A stretch of DNA of 64,000 nucleotides, from NCBI RefSeq assembly GCF_030814815.1, contig NZ_JAUSVR010000001.1:62001-126000 (forward strand), in the 5' to 3' direction. This stretch comes from Ancylobacter amanitiformis. Lineage in GTDB: Bacteria; Pseudomonadota; Alphaproteobacteria; Rhizobiales; Xanthobacteraceae. Positions 1 through 7,900 of this stretch are shown one piece after another. Below the pieces are notes generated by a model that saw only the letters and a list, made by a program, of their open reading frames with translations, was not told the DNA's origin and searched no databases. The position numbers were made by a program, and so were the translations under genes. Within the stretch, counting starts at the first letter, position 1; every line of letters begins with the position of its first letter.

Positions 1-626
1 CGGGCGCGATGGCGCATGCCTTCTCGCGCTGGGCGTGGGCGCAGGCGGCCTTCCCGCTCGGCGGCATGGACTGGGCGGCCGATATCGACGCGCTCGCCAT
101 TCGCCGCGGGGAAGGCGCCTTCACGGTGCTGGACCGCAGCTTCGTCTTCTTCCCGCCGACCGACTATAACCGCATCGGCACGTCGTTCACCTCCTCCTGC
201 GGCACCGCCGTGCGGGTGGAAATCACGCCCGCGACCGGCGCCATACGCATCGCCGATGCCTATAGCGTGTTCGAGTGCGGCGAGGTGCTGGTGCCCGAGC
301 TGGTCGAGGGGCAGGCGCAGGGCGGCTTCGCCATGGGCGTGGGCTACGCCCTGCTGGAGACCCTGCCGCCCTTCGAGGACGGGCCCGGCAATGGCCGGTG
401 GAACCTCGGCGACTATGTCGTCGCGCGCGCCTCGGACCTGCCGCTGCATCAGTTGCAGATCGAGGTCCTGCCACCGGTCTCGCCGAAGGAGCCGCCCAAG
501 GGCATGGCCGAGGTGGTGATGATCCCCGTCGTGCCGGCCTTGCTCAATGCCATATTCGACGCCACCGGCCACCGCTTCCGTTCGCTGCCGGTCACGCCCG
601 CCATGCTGAAGGAAGTCCTGCCGTGA
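1..626 (+). CDS. Molybdopterin-binding subunit of a xanthine dehydrogenase/aldehyde oxidase-family hydroxylase (3' end, partial)
   Basis: The gene enters from the left edge; about 207 codons are present and the frame begins at base 3. It is the C-terminal part of the large molybdenum-cofactor subunit of a xanthine dehydrogenase-family hydroxylase. Family marks are the Gly-rich segment GQAQGGFAMGVGYAL (residues 101-115 counted from the first ATG at base 9) and KGMAEVVMIP, which sits where the family has a KGxGE loop whose glutamate is the general base. Its stop codon overlaps the GTG start of the iron-sulphur subunit (GTGA), implying coupled translation. The substrate cannot be read from the fragment. 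The cytochrome c two genes on suggests electrons leave to a cytochrome rather than NAD, as in isoquinoline-1-oxidoreductase-like enzymes; that is inference. Confidence 0.85.
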   Translation, partial: GAMAHAFSRWAWAQAAFPLGGMDWAADIDALAIRRGEGAFTVLDRSFVFFPPTDYNRIGTSFTSSCGTAVRVEITPATGAIRIADAYSVFECGEVLVPELVEGQAQGGFAMGVGYALLETLPPFEDGPGNGRWNLGDYVVARASDLPLHQLQIEVLPPVSPKEPPKGMAEVVMIPVVPALLNAIFDATGHRFRSLPVTPAMLKEVLP

Positions 627-1153
627 GCGCCATCTCCCTCACCATAAACGGCCGCGCGCATGGTCCGATCGAGGTGCGCGACGACCTGTCGATGAACGAC
701 TTCCTGCGGGAGGTGCTGGGCATGACGGGCACCAAGTTCGGCTGCGGCGCCGCGCAGTGCCTCAGCTGCGTGGTGATCGTCGACGAGCCCGATGGCACCA
801 GCGCCACCAACCCGACCTGCGTCGTGCCGGCGCTGAATTTCGACGGCAAGAGCATCCGCACCATCGAAGGTCATGCCAAAGACGGCGAACTGACCGCTTT
901 GCAGAAGGCGTTCATCGCGCATTTCGCCTTCCAGTGCGGCTATTGCACCGCCGGTTTTCTCAACGAGGCGCAGGTGCTGCTGGAACGGCTGGCGGCGGAG
1001 CCGGTGGCGCGCGCGCAGCTGGAACAGACCATCCTCGAGGCGCTCGACGGGCATCTGTGCCGCTGCACCGGCTATGTGCGCTATCACGAGGCGGTCCGTG
1101 AGGTCGTGCTGGCCGATCCCGCTCGCTATCTCAAAGCGGGGAGCGCGCCATGA
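623..1153 (+). CDS. (2Fe-2S)-binding subunit of the molybdenum hydroxylase
   Basis: Small electron-transfer subunit of the molybdenum hydroxylase, 176 aa. The N-terminal plant-ferredoxin-like domain carries the first cluster (GCGAAQCLSC followed by NPTC). The C-terminal helical domain carries the second cluster (QCGYC near residue 107, and HLCRCTGY near residue 143). This two-domain layout is standard for the family. A GTG start at 623 was chosen because it overlaps the preceding TGA, gives the family's usual N-terminus (short strand then GRAHGPIEV), and removes an implausible upstream extension. The gene ends in an ATGA overlap with the cytochrome gene, so the three form one operon passing electrons from Mo via two Fe-S clusters to haem. 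Confidence 0.92.
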   Translation: MSAISLTINGRAHGPIEVRDDLSMNDFLREVLGMTGTKFGCGAAQCLSCVVIVDEPDGTSATNPTCVVPALNFDGKSIRTIEGHAKDGELTALQKAFIAHFAFQCGYCTAGFLNEAQVLLERLAAEPVARAQLEQTILEALDGHLCRCTGYVRYHEAVREVVLADPARYLKAGSAP

Positions 1154-1770
1154 CGCGCCCGCTCGCCCGCCTTGCCGTGCCGCTGCTGGTCACTGCCGTG
1201 AGCCTGGCGACGGGTCTGCTCGCCGCCCGGGCGGTCGAGAACACGACCCCCGGCACGCTGGCGCCGCCGGAAAGCTTCGCCACCATCGCCAACACGCGCG
1301 AGCGCTCGCTGGCGCTGTTCGGCGAGATCGGCAAGGTGCTCACCAGCCCGCGCTGCATGAACTGCCATTCGGCCAATGACCGCCCGCGCCAGGGCGATAG
1401 CGGGCGCCTGCACCAGCCGCCGGTATTTCGCGGTGTGGACGGCATGGGACTGCCGGCGATGCGCTGTTCGGTCTGCCACCAGAAGGGCAATTTCGATCCC
1501 GCCCGCATGCCCGGCCACGATCCATGGGCGATGGCGCCGCGCGAAATGGTGTGGGAGGGCCGGACGCTCGGGCAGATCTGCGTGCAGATGAGCGATCCCG
1601 CCCGCAATGGCGGCAAGTCGCTGGCCGATCTCGTCGTCCATATCGGCGACGACACGCTCGTCGGCTGGGGCTGGTCGCCGGGCGTCGGCCGCACCCCCGT
1701 GCCGGGCACGCAGAAAGAGGCGAAGGCGCTCGTGCAGGCCTGGGTCGATACCGGCGCGGCCTGCCCGTAG
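1150..1770 (+). CDS. Exported diheme c-type cytochrome, electron acceptor of the Mo hydroxylase
   Basis: Predicted periplasmic or membrane-anchored cytochrome of 206 aa. Residues 1-28 form a signal or anchor helix (LARLAVPLLVTAVSLATGLLAA). Two haem-binding motifs are present, CMNCH at residues 69-73 and CSVCH at 106-110. The ATG overlaps the stop of the iron-sulphur subunit (ATGA), so it belongs to the same operon and is the likely acceptor of the hydroxylase electrons. Similar cytochromes sit beside IorAB-type aldehyde and isoquinoline oxidoreductases. The haem motifs are directly visible; the partner assignment rests on operon context. Confidence 0.85.
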   Translation: MTRPLARLAVPLLVTAVSLATGLLAARAVENTTPGTLAPPESFATIANTRERSLALFGEIGKVLTSPRCMNCHSANDRPRQGDSGRLHQPPVFRGVDGMGLPAMRCSVCHQKGNFDPARMPGHDPWAMAPREMVWEGRTLGQICVQMSDPARNGGKSLADLVVHIGDDTLVGWGWSPGVGRTPVPGTQKEAKALVQAWVDTGAACP

Positions 1771-1869
1771 TCGAACACCGCCGCATAATGACCGGTAGCC
1801 GCCACGCGAGTGGCCGCCGCAAGCGCGGGCGACATCAGGATCGCTCGCTTCACAAATGGGGGGAACGTG

Positions 1870-3018
1870 ATGATCCACGCGAAGACGTGCCGTCGGGCGG
1901 GGCTATCGGCGGGCCTGTCGTCGGGGTTATCGGCGCTGCTGTGCAGCCTCGCCCTGGGATGCGCGACCCTGGGTTCCGCGGCGGCCCAGACACCGCCGGG
2001 CATTCCCGCCTATATGGACGTGATCGTCGGCGCCACCGTTCCCGATGCGGCGCAGGTGGCCAGGCAGAATGTGCTGGCACTGAACACCGGCATGTTCGAC
2101 CTCTATGGCGATGCCAGCCGGCTGGTGCAGGCCAGCATCCTGGCGCAGCACCCGGTGATCCTCGGCCTGTTCTCGGGCACGGGCGGGCGCTTCATCCTCT
2201 ACCGGCCGGGAAAGCCGCCGCTCGACGCGCCGCCGGTGCCCGAGGTCTACCAGCTTCTCAAGTCGGTCGGGCACAGTGTGATGGCGCTCGGCGTCGTGGT
2301 CGGCCCGCATATCGGCAAGACGAACGATACGTCATGGCAGCCGCAGGTGCTGGCCTATCGCGCGCGGCTGCAGGCAGCGCTCGACAGCCTGAACGCCACC
2401 AGCATGCCCGAGGAATGGCGCGCCAATAATCGCGAACTGATCGCGGCGAACATCGCCTTCGTCGACAAGGTCACGGCGGCTGACGTCGTGAGCTTCGCCG
2501 ACGTGCAGGCCTTCGCCGCGAGCCAGAAGGACCGGCTGAAGCTCAACATCCGCTGGGCGGCCGACACGCAGGTGACGCACTGGATGGGTGTGCTCGCCGA
2601 CTGGAAGCAGCAGCTCGGCCCGGATTGGGCCAAGGTCTACGCCGCCAGCAACACGATCTATGTCGCACGGCAGAACAACGTGCTCTACAGCGTGCTCGCC
2701 CAGTTCTTCGCGCCGGACGACATCAATTCGCGCCTCATCCTGATCGAGACGGTGTCGTTCACCAGCACGCCGCAGGACATGCTGGATTCGCTGACCCGCA
2801 TCATCGCCGACCGCACGGTGGGCGAGACCTTCTTCGGCAGCCGCTATCTCATGGACTACGAACTGATGGGGGGCGATGCGCGCGACAGCATCGTGGCGCA
2901 GACCAAGGCGCGCGGCATGACCACCCATCTGCCGCCCAAGGTACCGTTCGGCTCCCACCAATGGCCCGCCCTCGTCACGCCCGGCCCCGGCCCGGCCTCG
3001 CTGGCCGATCTCCCCTGA
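1870..3018 (+). CDS. Exported protein of unknown function
   Basis: I do not recognise this 382-aa protein. The ATG at 1870 was preferred because a purine-rich GGGGGAA Shine-Dalgarno lies 4-5 bases upstream and the product then begins with a clear Sec signal (GLSAGLSSGLSALLCSLALGCATLGSAAAQ, cleavage likely after residue 40). The mature part is mixed alpha/beta without transmembrane segments, haem motifs or an obvious catalytic signature. It has several Trp and Tyr residues (for example MEEW-like and DWKQQLGPDWAKVY stretches) and ends in a Pro/Gly-rich tail. It follows the molybdenum hydroxylase operon on the same strand after a 99-base gap, so a link to that system is possible but not shown. 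Confidence 0.75.
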   Translation: MIHAKTCRRAGLSAGLSSGLSALLCSLALGCATLGSAAAQTPPGIPAYMDVIVGATVPDAAQVARQNVLALNTGMFDLYGDASRLVQASILAQHPVILGLFSGTGGRFILYRPGKPPLDAPPVPEVYQLLKSVGHSVMALGVVVGPHIGKTNDTSWQPQVLAYRARLQAALDSLNATSMPEEWRANNRELIAANIAFVDKVTAADVVSFADVQAFAASQKDRLKLNIRWAADTQVTHWMGVLADWKQQLGPDWAKVYAASNTIYVARQNNVLYSVLAQFFAPDDINSRLILIETVSFTSTPQDMLDSLTRIIADRTVGETFFGSRYLMDYELMGGDARDSIVAQTKARGMTTHLPPKVPFGSHQWPALVTPGPGPASLADLP

Positions 3019-3049
3019 ACGCGGCAGCAGGGCAGGCCTGGAGGAATGG

Positions 3050-3068
3050 CGCCGGGTGAGGCCCGGCG
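3050..3068 (+). terminator. GC-rich hairpin after the exported protein gene
   Basis: A 7-bp perfect stem, CGCCGGG (3050-3056) with CCCGGCG (3062-3068), and a 5-base loop lie 32 bases after the stop codon. No U-tract follows, so termination would be weak or Rho-assisted. Confidence 0.35.
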
Positions 3069-3189
3069 TCGTCCCGCCGGTCGAGTTCTCGATCGGCGTC
3101 ACACACCGCTTCCGCACGCGGATACAGGCCGTCCGATCCCGATGGCGTAGAGGCACGCGGCCGCGTGCGAGGCGAAATAGCAACCTTCC

Positions 3190-3207
3190 CAGTCATCGCA
3201 CTGACAT
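3190..3207 (+). promoter_or_regulatory. Candidate PHO box (PhoB site) upstream of alkaline phosphatase
   Basis: Two heptamers separated by four bases, CAGTCAT (3190-3196) and CTGACAT (3201-3207), each match the PhoB half-site CTGTCAT at 6 of 7 positions with the correct 11-base period. The site lies 48 bases before the alkaline phosphatase start codon, where PhoB would replace the -35 element. Induction by phosphate starvation is inferred. Confidence 0.65.
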
Positions 3208-3254
3208 CGGCGCGCACTACCGAGGGGCACCTAATCCATTCGGGAGATACCGGG

Positions 3255-4997
3255 ATGCGCCGACTGCTTGCGGCCCTCGCCACCACCACCTGCCTGATCG
3301 CCGTCGCCGATGCGGCGACCGTCTATCCGCTCGACCGCGCCACGATCCTCGCCGGCTCGCCCTTCGACTTCAAGGTCGAGTTCGACGCCGTCGTGAAGCC
3401 GGCCGACGTCAGCGTGACGATCAATGGCGAGCCGGCCGAGAAGGTGCTCGGCAAGGCGCCCGAATTCATCGAGAAGGAGAAGGGCGTCGAAGCTTCGGCG
3501 GTTCTCCTGCGCGCCGTGAACATCGCCACGCCCGGCTCCTACAAGGTGGAAGCCAAGGCCGGCAACGAGACCAAGGCGGTGACGTGGAACGTCTACGGCA
3601 CCCCGGCCACCGCGAAGGCGAAGAACGTCATCTTCTTCCTCGGCGACGGCCTCTCGGTCGCGCACCGCACCGGCGCCCGTCTGATGTCCAAGGGCATGAC
3701 CGAAGGCAAGGCCAATGGCCGCCTGAACCTCGACGACATTCCGCCGGTGGCCTTCATCGGCACGTCGGCGACCAATTCCGTCGCCACCGATAGCGCCAAC
3801 ACCATGTCGGCCTACATGACCGGCCACAAGACGGCCGTGAACGCGATCGGCGTCTATGCCGACCGCACCAAGGACAGCCTCGACGACCCGCGCGTCGAGA
3901 ACATTGCCGAAGCGCTGCGCCGCACCACCGGCAAGTCCATCGGCATCGTGTCCAACACCGAAATCGAGGATGCCACCCCGGCGGCGGTGGTTTCCCATAC
4001 CCGCCTGCGCGCGGACAAGGCCGACATCGTCGGCATGATGTTCGAGGTGAAGCCGGACGTGATCCTGGGCGGCGGCTCGGCCTATTTCCTGCCCAAGACC
4101 ACGCCGGGCTCGAAGCGCAAGGACGAGAAGGACTATATCGCCCTGTTCCGCGATCAGGGTTATACGCTCGCCACCGACAAGGCCGAACTCGCCTCGGCCG
4201 CCGGCACCAATACCGGCAAGATCCTCGGCCTGTTCAACACGGGCAACATGGACACGACGCTCGACCGCGATTTCCTCAAGAAGGGCACCGTCTCCAAGTT
4301 CCCCAACCAGCCCGGCCTGGTCGACATGACCAAGGTGGCGCTCGGCCAGCTTTCCAAGAACCCGGAAGGCTTCTTCCTGATGGTTGAGGGCGGCAATGTC
4401 GACAAGATGTCCCATCCGATGGACTGGGACCGCGCGCTGGTCGAGACCATCGAATTCGACAAGGCCATCGGCCTCGCCGTCGAGTTCGCCAAGACCCACC
4501 CGGACACGCTGATCGTCGTCACCGGTGACCATACGCACGGCGTCTCGATCATCGGCACGGTCGACGACAACAAGCCGGGACCGGAAATGCGCGAGAAGGT
4601 CGGCGTCTACGCCGATGCCGGTTTCCCCAACTACACCGATGAGAACGGCGACGGCTACCCCGACCGGGTCGACGTCTCCCGCCGCCTTGCGGTCTTCTCC
4701 AGCAACTTCCCCGACTATTACGAGACGTTCCGCCCGAAGATGAACGGCCCGTTCGAGCCGGCGGTGCAGAACGAGAAGAAGGAATACGTCGCCAACGAAG
4801 CCTACAAGGACGTTCCCGGCGCCGTCCTGCGCATCGGCAACCTGCCGCGCTCCTCCGACACGGCGGTCCACGCCGTTGACGACGTCGTGCTGCAGGCGAC
4901 CGGCCCCGGCGCCGATGGCTTCAAGGGCTACATGGAGCAGAGCGACGTCTACCGCGTTCTGGTCGATGCGCTGGCGATACCGACCGCGAAGAAGTGA
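3255..4997 (+). CDS. phoA: Alkaline phosphatase (PhoA superfamily), exported
   Basis: Periplasmic phosphomonoesterase of 580 aa. The ATG at 3255 follows a CGGGAGA ribosome site and gives a clean signal peptide (MRRLLAALATTTCLIAVADA). Residues 22-115 look like an Ig-like N-terminal domain. The catalytic part shows metal ligand D131 in FFLGDG, the nucleophile region ATDSANTMSAYMTG (S180) and the metal-binding GDHTHG (D425, H426, H428). A DENGDGYPD stretch at 462-470 resembles a calcium-binding DxNxDG loop, which is unusual for the basic PhoA fold. A PHO box precedes the gene and a strong hairpin terminator follows it, so it is probably a monocistronic Pho-regulon gene. The family is clear; substrate range is not. 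Confidence 0.92.
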   Translation: MRRLLAALATTTCLIAVADAATVYPLDRATILAGSPFDFKVEFDAVVKPADVSVTINGEPAEKVLGKAPEFIEKEKGVEASAVLLRAVNIATPGSYKVEAKAGNETKAVTWNVYGTPATAKAKNVIFFLGDGLSVAHRTGARLMSKGMTEGKANGRLNLDDIPPVAFIGTSATNSVATDSANTMSAYMTGHKTAVNAIGVYADRTKDSLDDPRVENIAEALRRTTGKSIGIVSNTEIEDATPAAVVSHTRLRADKADIVGMMFEVKPDVILGGGSAYFLPKTTPGSKRKDEKDYIALFRDQGYTLATDKAELASAAGTNTGKILGLFNTGNMDTTLDRDFLKKGTVSKFPNQPGLVDMTKVALGQLSKNPEGFFLMVEGGNVDKMSHPMDWDRALVETIEFDKAIGLAVEFAKTHPDTLIVVTGDHTHGVSIIGTVDDNKPGPEMREKVGVYADAGFPNYTDENGDGYPDRVDVSRRLAVFSSNFPDYYETFRPKMNGPFEPAVQNEKKEYVANEAYKDVPGAVLRIGNLPRSSDTAVHAVDDVVLQATGPGADGFKGYMEQSDVYRVLVDALAIPTAKK

Positions 4998-5048
4998 GCG
5001 AGAACTGAAGTGAGACCGGCTGGCTGAAGGCCGGCGCCGCCGCGATCA

Positions 5049-5085
5049 CCGACCCGGGCCGAAAGGCTCGGGTCGGACGTGTTTT
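5049..5085 (+). terminator. Rho-independent terminator of alkaline phosphatase
   Basis: A 12-bp stem (5049-5060 with 5065-5076, one G-U pair), a stable GAAA tetraloop and a T-rich run ending in TTTT (5082-5085) lie 52 bases after the phosphatase stop codon. It separates the Pho gene from the ABC transporter genes that follow 12 bases later. Confidence 0.8.
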
Positions 5086-5096
5086 CGGAGACAGAG

Positions 5097-5576
5097 ATGA
5101 TAATGACGGTCTCGCGACGTGGCGCCCTGCGTGGAGCCGCCTATGGCGCCCTTGGCGCCGCCCTGGGCTTGCCCGGAATCGTCCTTGCGGTTCGCCCCGC
5201 CCTCGCGGCATCGGCGCTCGATTTCGACGAACTCTACGGCAAGATCAGCGTGCTCGGCCTCACCTTTTCCGACAAGGTCAAGGCACTGGCCGGCAAGCCG
5301 GTCGCGATGCGCGGCTACATGGCCCCGCCGCTGAAAGCCGAAGCCGACTTCTTCGTGCTGACTGAGATCCCCATGTCGATCTGCCCGTTCTGCTCCTCCG
5401 ATTCCGACTGGCCGGACAACATCGTCGTGGTGCGTCTGGCGAAGGCCCAGACCTTCGAGCAGGCCAACGCCCTTATCGAGGTGGCCGGCACGCTGGAAGT
5501 CGGCTCCTGGACCGATCCCGCCACGGGATTCGTCAGCCTGCTGCGCATCGTGGATGCCCGTTTTCATGCCGCCTGA
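5097..5576 (+). CDS. Exported DUF3299-like protein of a metal-linked ABC module
   Basis: Small exported protein, 159 aa. The ATG at 5097 has GGAG 6 bases upstream. The N-terminus carries a twin-arginine-like signal (SRRGALRGAAYGALGAALGLPGIVLA) with cleavage expected near residue 38. The mature domain contains LAGKPVAMRGYMAPPL and ICPFCSSDSDWPDNIVVV, which resemble the conserved core of DUF3299 proteins; the CPFC pair could bind a metal. It overlaps the ABC ATPase gene and is followed by an FtsX permease. That set matches the P. aeruginosa PA4064-PA4066 and V. cholerae zrg modules, which are zinc-starvation induced. The family assignment is by remembered similarity, so moderate. No Zur box was seen upstream. 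Confidence 0.7.
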   Translation: MIMTVSRRGALRGAAYGALGAALGLPGIVLAVRPALAASALDFDELYGKISVLGLTFSDKVKALAGKPVAMRGYMAPPLKAEADFFVLTEIPMSICPFCSSDSDWPDNIVVVRLAKAQTFEQANALIEVAGTLEVGSWTDPATGFVSLLRIVDARFHAA

Positions 5577-6276
5577 CACGCCACGTTCCGACGCGCCACG
5601 TTCTGGCGCTCCACGTTTCCTGCGCCTGCGCGCGGTCGAGCAGCGCTTTCCCGGCCTCGACATGCCCGCCCTCGCCATTGCCGCCCTCGACATCGCCGCT
5701 GGCGAGCAGGTCGCGGTGATGGGTCCCTCGGGCTCCGGCAAGACGACGCTGATCAACCTGCTCACCGGGCTCGAGCGGGTGGGGCAGGGCAGCCTCATCT
5801 GGGGCGACACGGATCTCGCCACCCTCTCCGAGGGCGCGCGAGACCGCTGGCGCGCGGCCAATGTCGGGCTGGTCATGCAGGATTTCCATCTGTTTCCCGG
5901 CCTTTCCGCGCTGGAGAACGTGCTGCTGCCGCAGCGTCTCGCGCGTCTTGTCCTGCCGGCGGGCGCGCAGGCGGAAGCCGGGCGGCTGCTGGCTCGCGTG
6001 GGCATCGAGCGGCAGGGGCAGGCGATCGAGACCATGTCGCGCGGCCAGATGCAGCGTGTGGCCGTCGCCCGCGCGCTGGCGGTGCGCCCCGCCATCATCG
6101 TCGCCGATGAGCCGACCGCCAGCCTGGATGCCGATTCCGGCGCGGCCGTCGCCCAGTTGCTGCTGGAACTCGCCGGCGAATCGGGGGCGACCCTGCTGGT
6201 GGCGACCCACGATGCCGCGCTGGTGGCACGCCTGCCCCGCGTGCTCCGGCTCGAATCCGGCCGGCTGAAGGACTGA
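5554..6276 (+). CDS. ABC transporter ATP-binding protein (MacB/LolD-like)
   Basis: Cytoplasmic ATPase of 240 aa that powers the FtsX-like permease encoded next. Visible motifs are Walker A GPSGSGKTT (about residue 60), Q-loop VMQDFHLFP, an unusual signature MSRGQMQRVAVARAL (LSGGQ replaced by MSRGQ), Walker B IIVADEP followed by TASLD, and the H-loop VATHD. It overlaps the preceding gene by 23 bases; an ATG at 5566 is an equally possible start and neither has a strong ribosome site. Codons 8-22 form a 15-base triple repeat encoding DTPRS/DAPRS/GAPRF. The C-terminus is followed by AAGGA and the permease start 5 bases later, so the genes are one transcription unit. Confidence 0.9.
   Translation: MPVFMPPDTPRSDAPRSGAPRFLRLRAVEQRFPGLDMPALAIAALDIAAGEQVAVMGPSGSGKTTLINLLTGLERVGQGSLIWGDTDLATLSEGARDRWRAANVGLVMQDFHLFPGLSALENVLLPQRLARLVLPAGAQAEAGRLLARVGIERQGQAIETMSRGQMQRVAVARALAVRPAIIVADEPTASLDADSGAAVAQLLLELAGESGATLLVATHDAALVARLPRVLRLESGRLKD
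5575..5619 (+). repeat. Three 15-bp tandem units at the start of the ABC ATPase gene
   Basis: Units 5575-5589, 5590-5604 and 5605-5619 share the core CGCCACGTTC and encode DTPRS, DAPRS and GAPRF in frame. They look like slippage products in the dispensable N-terminal tail of the ATPase. Confidence 0.7.
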
Positions 6277-6280
6277 GCCC

Positions 6281-7675
6281 ATGCTGCGCTTCATCGCCGC
6301 CGACCTGCGACGCCAATGGGCCGGCGCGCTGGCCATCCTGCTCCTCGTGGCGCTCGCCACCGCGCTCGGCGTCGTGGTGACACTGCAGGAGCGGGCGCTG
6401 CGGCTCGGCAGCGCGCGGGCGGCCGATGCGTTCGACCTCGTGGTCGGCGCCCCCGGCAGCGAGACGCAGCTGGTGCTGTCCTCCGTCTTCCTCCAGGCGG
6501 CACCCTTGCCGCTGCTGCCCGGCACGGTGCTCGCCGGCCTCATCGCCGACCCACGCGTTACATGGGCGGCGCCTGTCGGCTTCGGCGACTTCATCGAGGG
6601 CTACCCGATCGTCGGCACCACGCCGGTGCTGGTGGAGGGCATGGGAGGACTGGCGCAGGGGCGCGGATTCGCGCGGCTGGGGGAGGCGGTGATCGGCGCC
6701 AATGTCGGCATGCGGCTGGGCGACCATTTCCATCCCCAGCACGGGCGCGTCGGTGAGCCGGGTGGCACCCATACCGAGATCACCTATCACGTGGTCGGCC
6801 GCCTGGCGCCCACCGGCACGCCATGGGACCGCGCCGTGCTGGTGCCGATCGAGACGGTCTGGCTCGCCCATCATCACGACGAGGCGGATGCGGCGGGCGC
6901 TGCCGCGACGAATCCGTTCCTGCGCAACGCCCACGCCGATGCCGCGCACGAGGGGGATGCGCAGGAGGCGGAGCCGCTCAACGATGAGGCGCATTCCGGC
7001 GAAACGCACGGGAGCGAAACGCATGGAAGCGAAACGCACGGGAGCGAAACGCACGGGAGCGAAACGCTTGAAGGTGAGGCCGGCCAACCCGATGCGCTCG
7101 ACGCGCCCATTCGCGCCGACAGCCTCACCGATCCCCACGCACCCGGCGTCCCCGCCATCGTGGTCAAGCCGCGCAGCATCGCGGATGCCTACAAGCTGCG
7201 TCAGGCCTACCGCACGGACCATACCTGGGCCGTGTTTCCCGGCGAGGTGCTGACCCGCCTCTATGGCACACTGGGCGACGTGCGGCTGGTGCTGTCGCTG
7301 GTGGCCAGCGGCGCACAGGCGCTGGTCGGCGCGGCGATTCTGCTGGTGGTGACGATCCACGTTGTGCAGCGCCGGCGCCAGATCGGCGCGCTGCGCGCGC
7401 TCGGCGCCCCGCGCCTCGCCATCTTCGCCATCGTCTGGGGGGAGGTCGCGCTCATCGCGGCAGGCGGGCTCGCCGCCGGCTTCGCGCTTGGCTATGGGGG
7501 AGCGCTCGCGCTTTCCTCCGCCTTCAGCACCGCGAGCGGCGTGTCGCTGCCGGTCGCCTTTGTGCCCGGTGACCTTGCCCGCCTCGCGGGCCTCGTGCTG
7601 GCAGCGGCGATCGTGGCAAGCCTGCCCGCCGTGCTGGCCTATCGGCAATCGCCTGCCGCGGCGCTGCGCGGCTGA
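6281..7675 (+). CDS. FtsX-like ABC transporter permease with a His/Glu-rich periplasmic insertion
   Basis: Inner-membrane permease of the MacB/FtsX class, 464 aa. One transmembrane helix lies at residues 9-31 and three near 340-365, 390-412 and 430-455, with a large periplasmic domain between. Residues 195-268 are an acidic, histidine-rich insertion (HHDEADA, HADAAHEGD, then GSETH repeated), coded by five 15-bp tandem units at 7001-7075. His/Glu-rich loops of this kind usually bind zinc or another transition metal. With the DUF3299-like protein and ATPase it forms a probable metal-handling or metalloprotein-related ABC system; FtsX-type systems often act on envelope lipoproteins or provide mechanical energy rather than import, so transport direction is open. 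Confidence 0.88.
   Translation: MLRFIAADLRRQWAGALAILLLVALATALGVVVTLQERALRLGSARAADAFDLVVGAPGSETQLVLSSVFLQAAPLPLLPGTVLAGLIADPRVTWAAPVGFGDFIEGYPIVGTTPVLVEGMGGLAQGRGFARLGEAVIGANVGMRLGDHFHPQHGRVGEPGGTHTEITYHVVGRLAPTGTPWDRAVLVPIETVWLAHHHDEADAAGAAATNPFLRNAHADAAHEGDAQEAEPLNDEAHSGETHGSETHGSETHGSETHGSETLEGEAGQPDALDAPIRADSLTDPHAPGVPAIVVKPRSIADAYKLRQAYRTDHTWAVFPGEVLTRLYGTLGDVRLVLSLVASGAQALVGAAILLVVTIHVVQRRRQIGALRALGAPRLAIFAIVWGEVALIAAGGLAAGFALGYGGALALSSAFSTASGVSLPVAFVPGDLARLAGLVLAAAIVASLPAVLAYRQSPAAALRG
7001..7075 (+). repeat. Five 15-bp tandem repeats encoding the His-rich loop
   Basis: Units begin at 7001, 7016, 7031, 7046 and 7061, with consensus GAAACGCACGGGAGC (the last is degenerate). In frame they encode ETHGS repeated, so unit number changes the number of histidines in the permease loop without shifting frame. 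Confidence 0.9.
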
Positions 7676-7900
7676 AAAAGGGGCGCCCCTCAACGCCCGG
7701 CAGGCGGACCCAGCCGTAACCCTTCCTTTACCATAATGTAATGTGCGCCCCATTTTCGCCCCACTCCCCCCGCCTCCTGTGAGACAAGAAGTGCGGTCGT
7801 GGGCTAACATTTTCGCGATCCAGGGTGACGTGCGCCCGTCCGCTACAGTGCCGAAACAGGCACGACCGGCGGGCAGGCGCTCAGGAAACGGTCGGGGTGC

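Noticed and set aside
3231-4871. A 546-codon minus-strand frame opposite alkaline phosphatase
   Set aside because: No domain is recognisable, the composition is that of an antisense shadow, and the plus strand has intact phosphatase motifs and regulatory signals.
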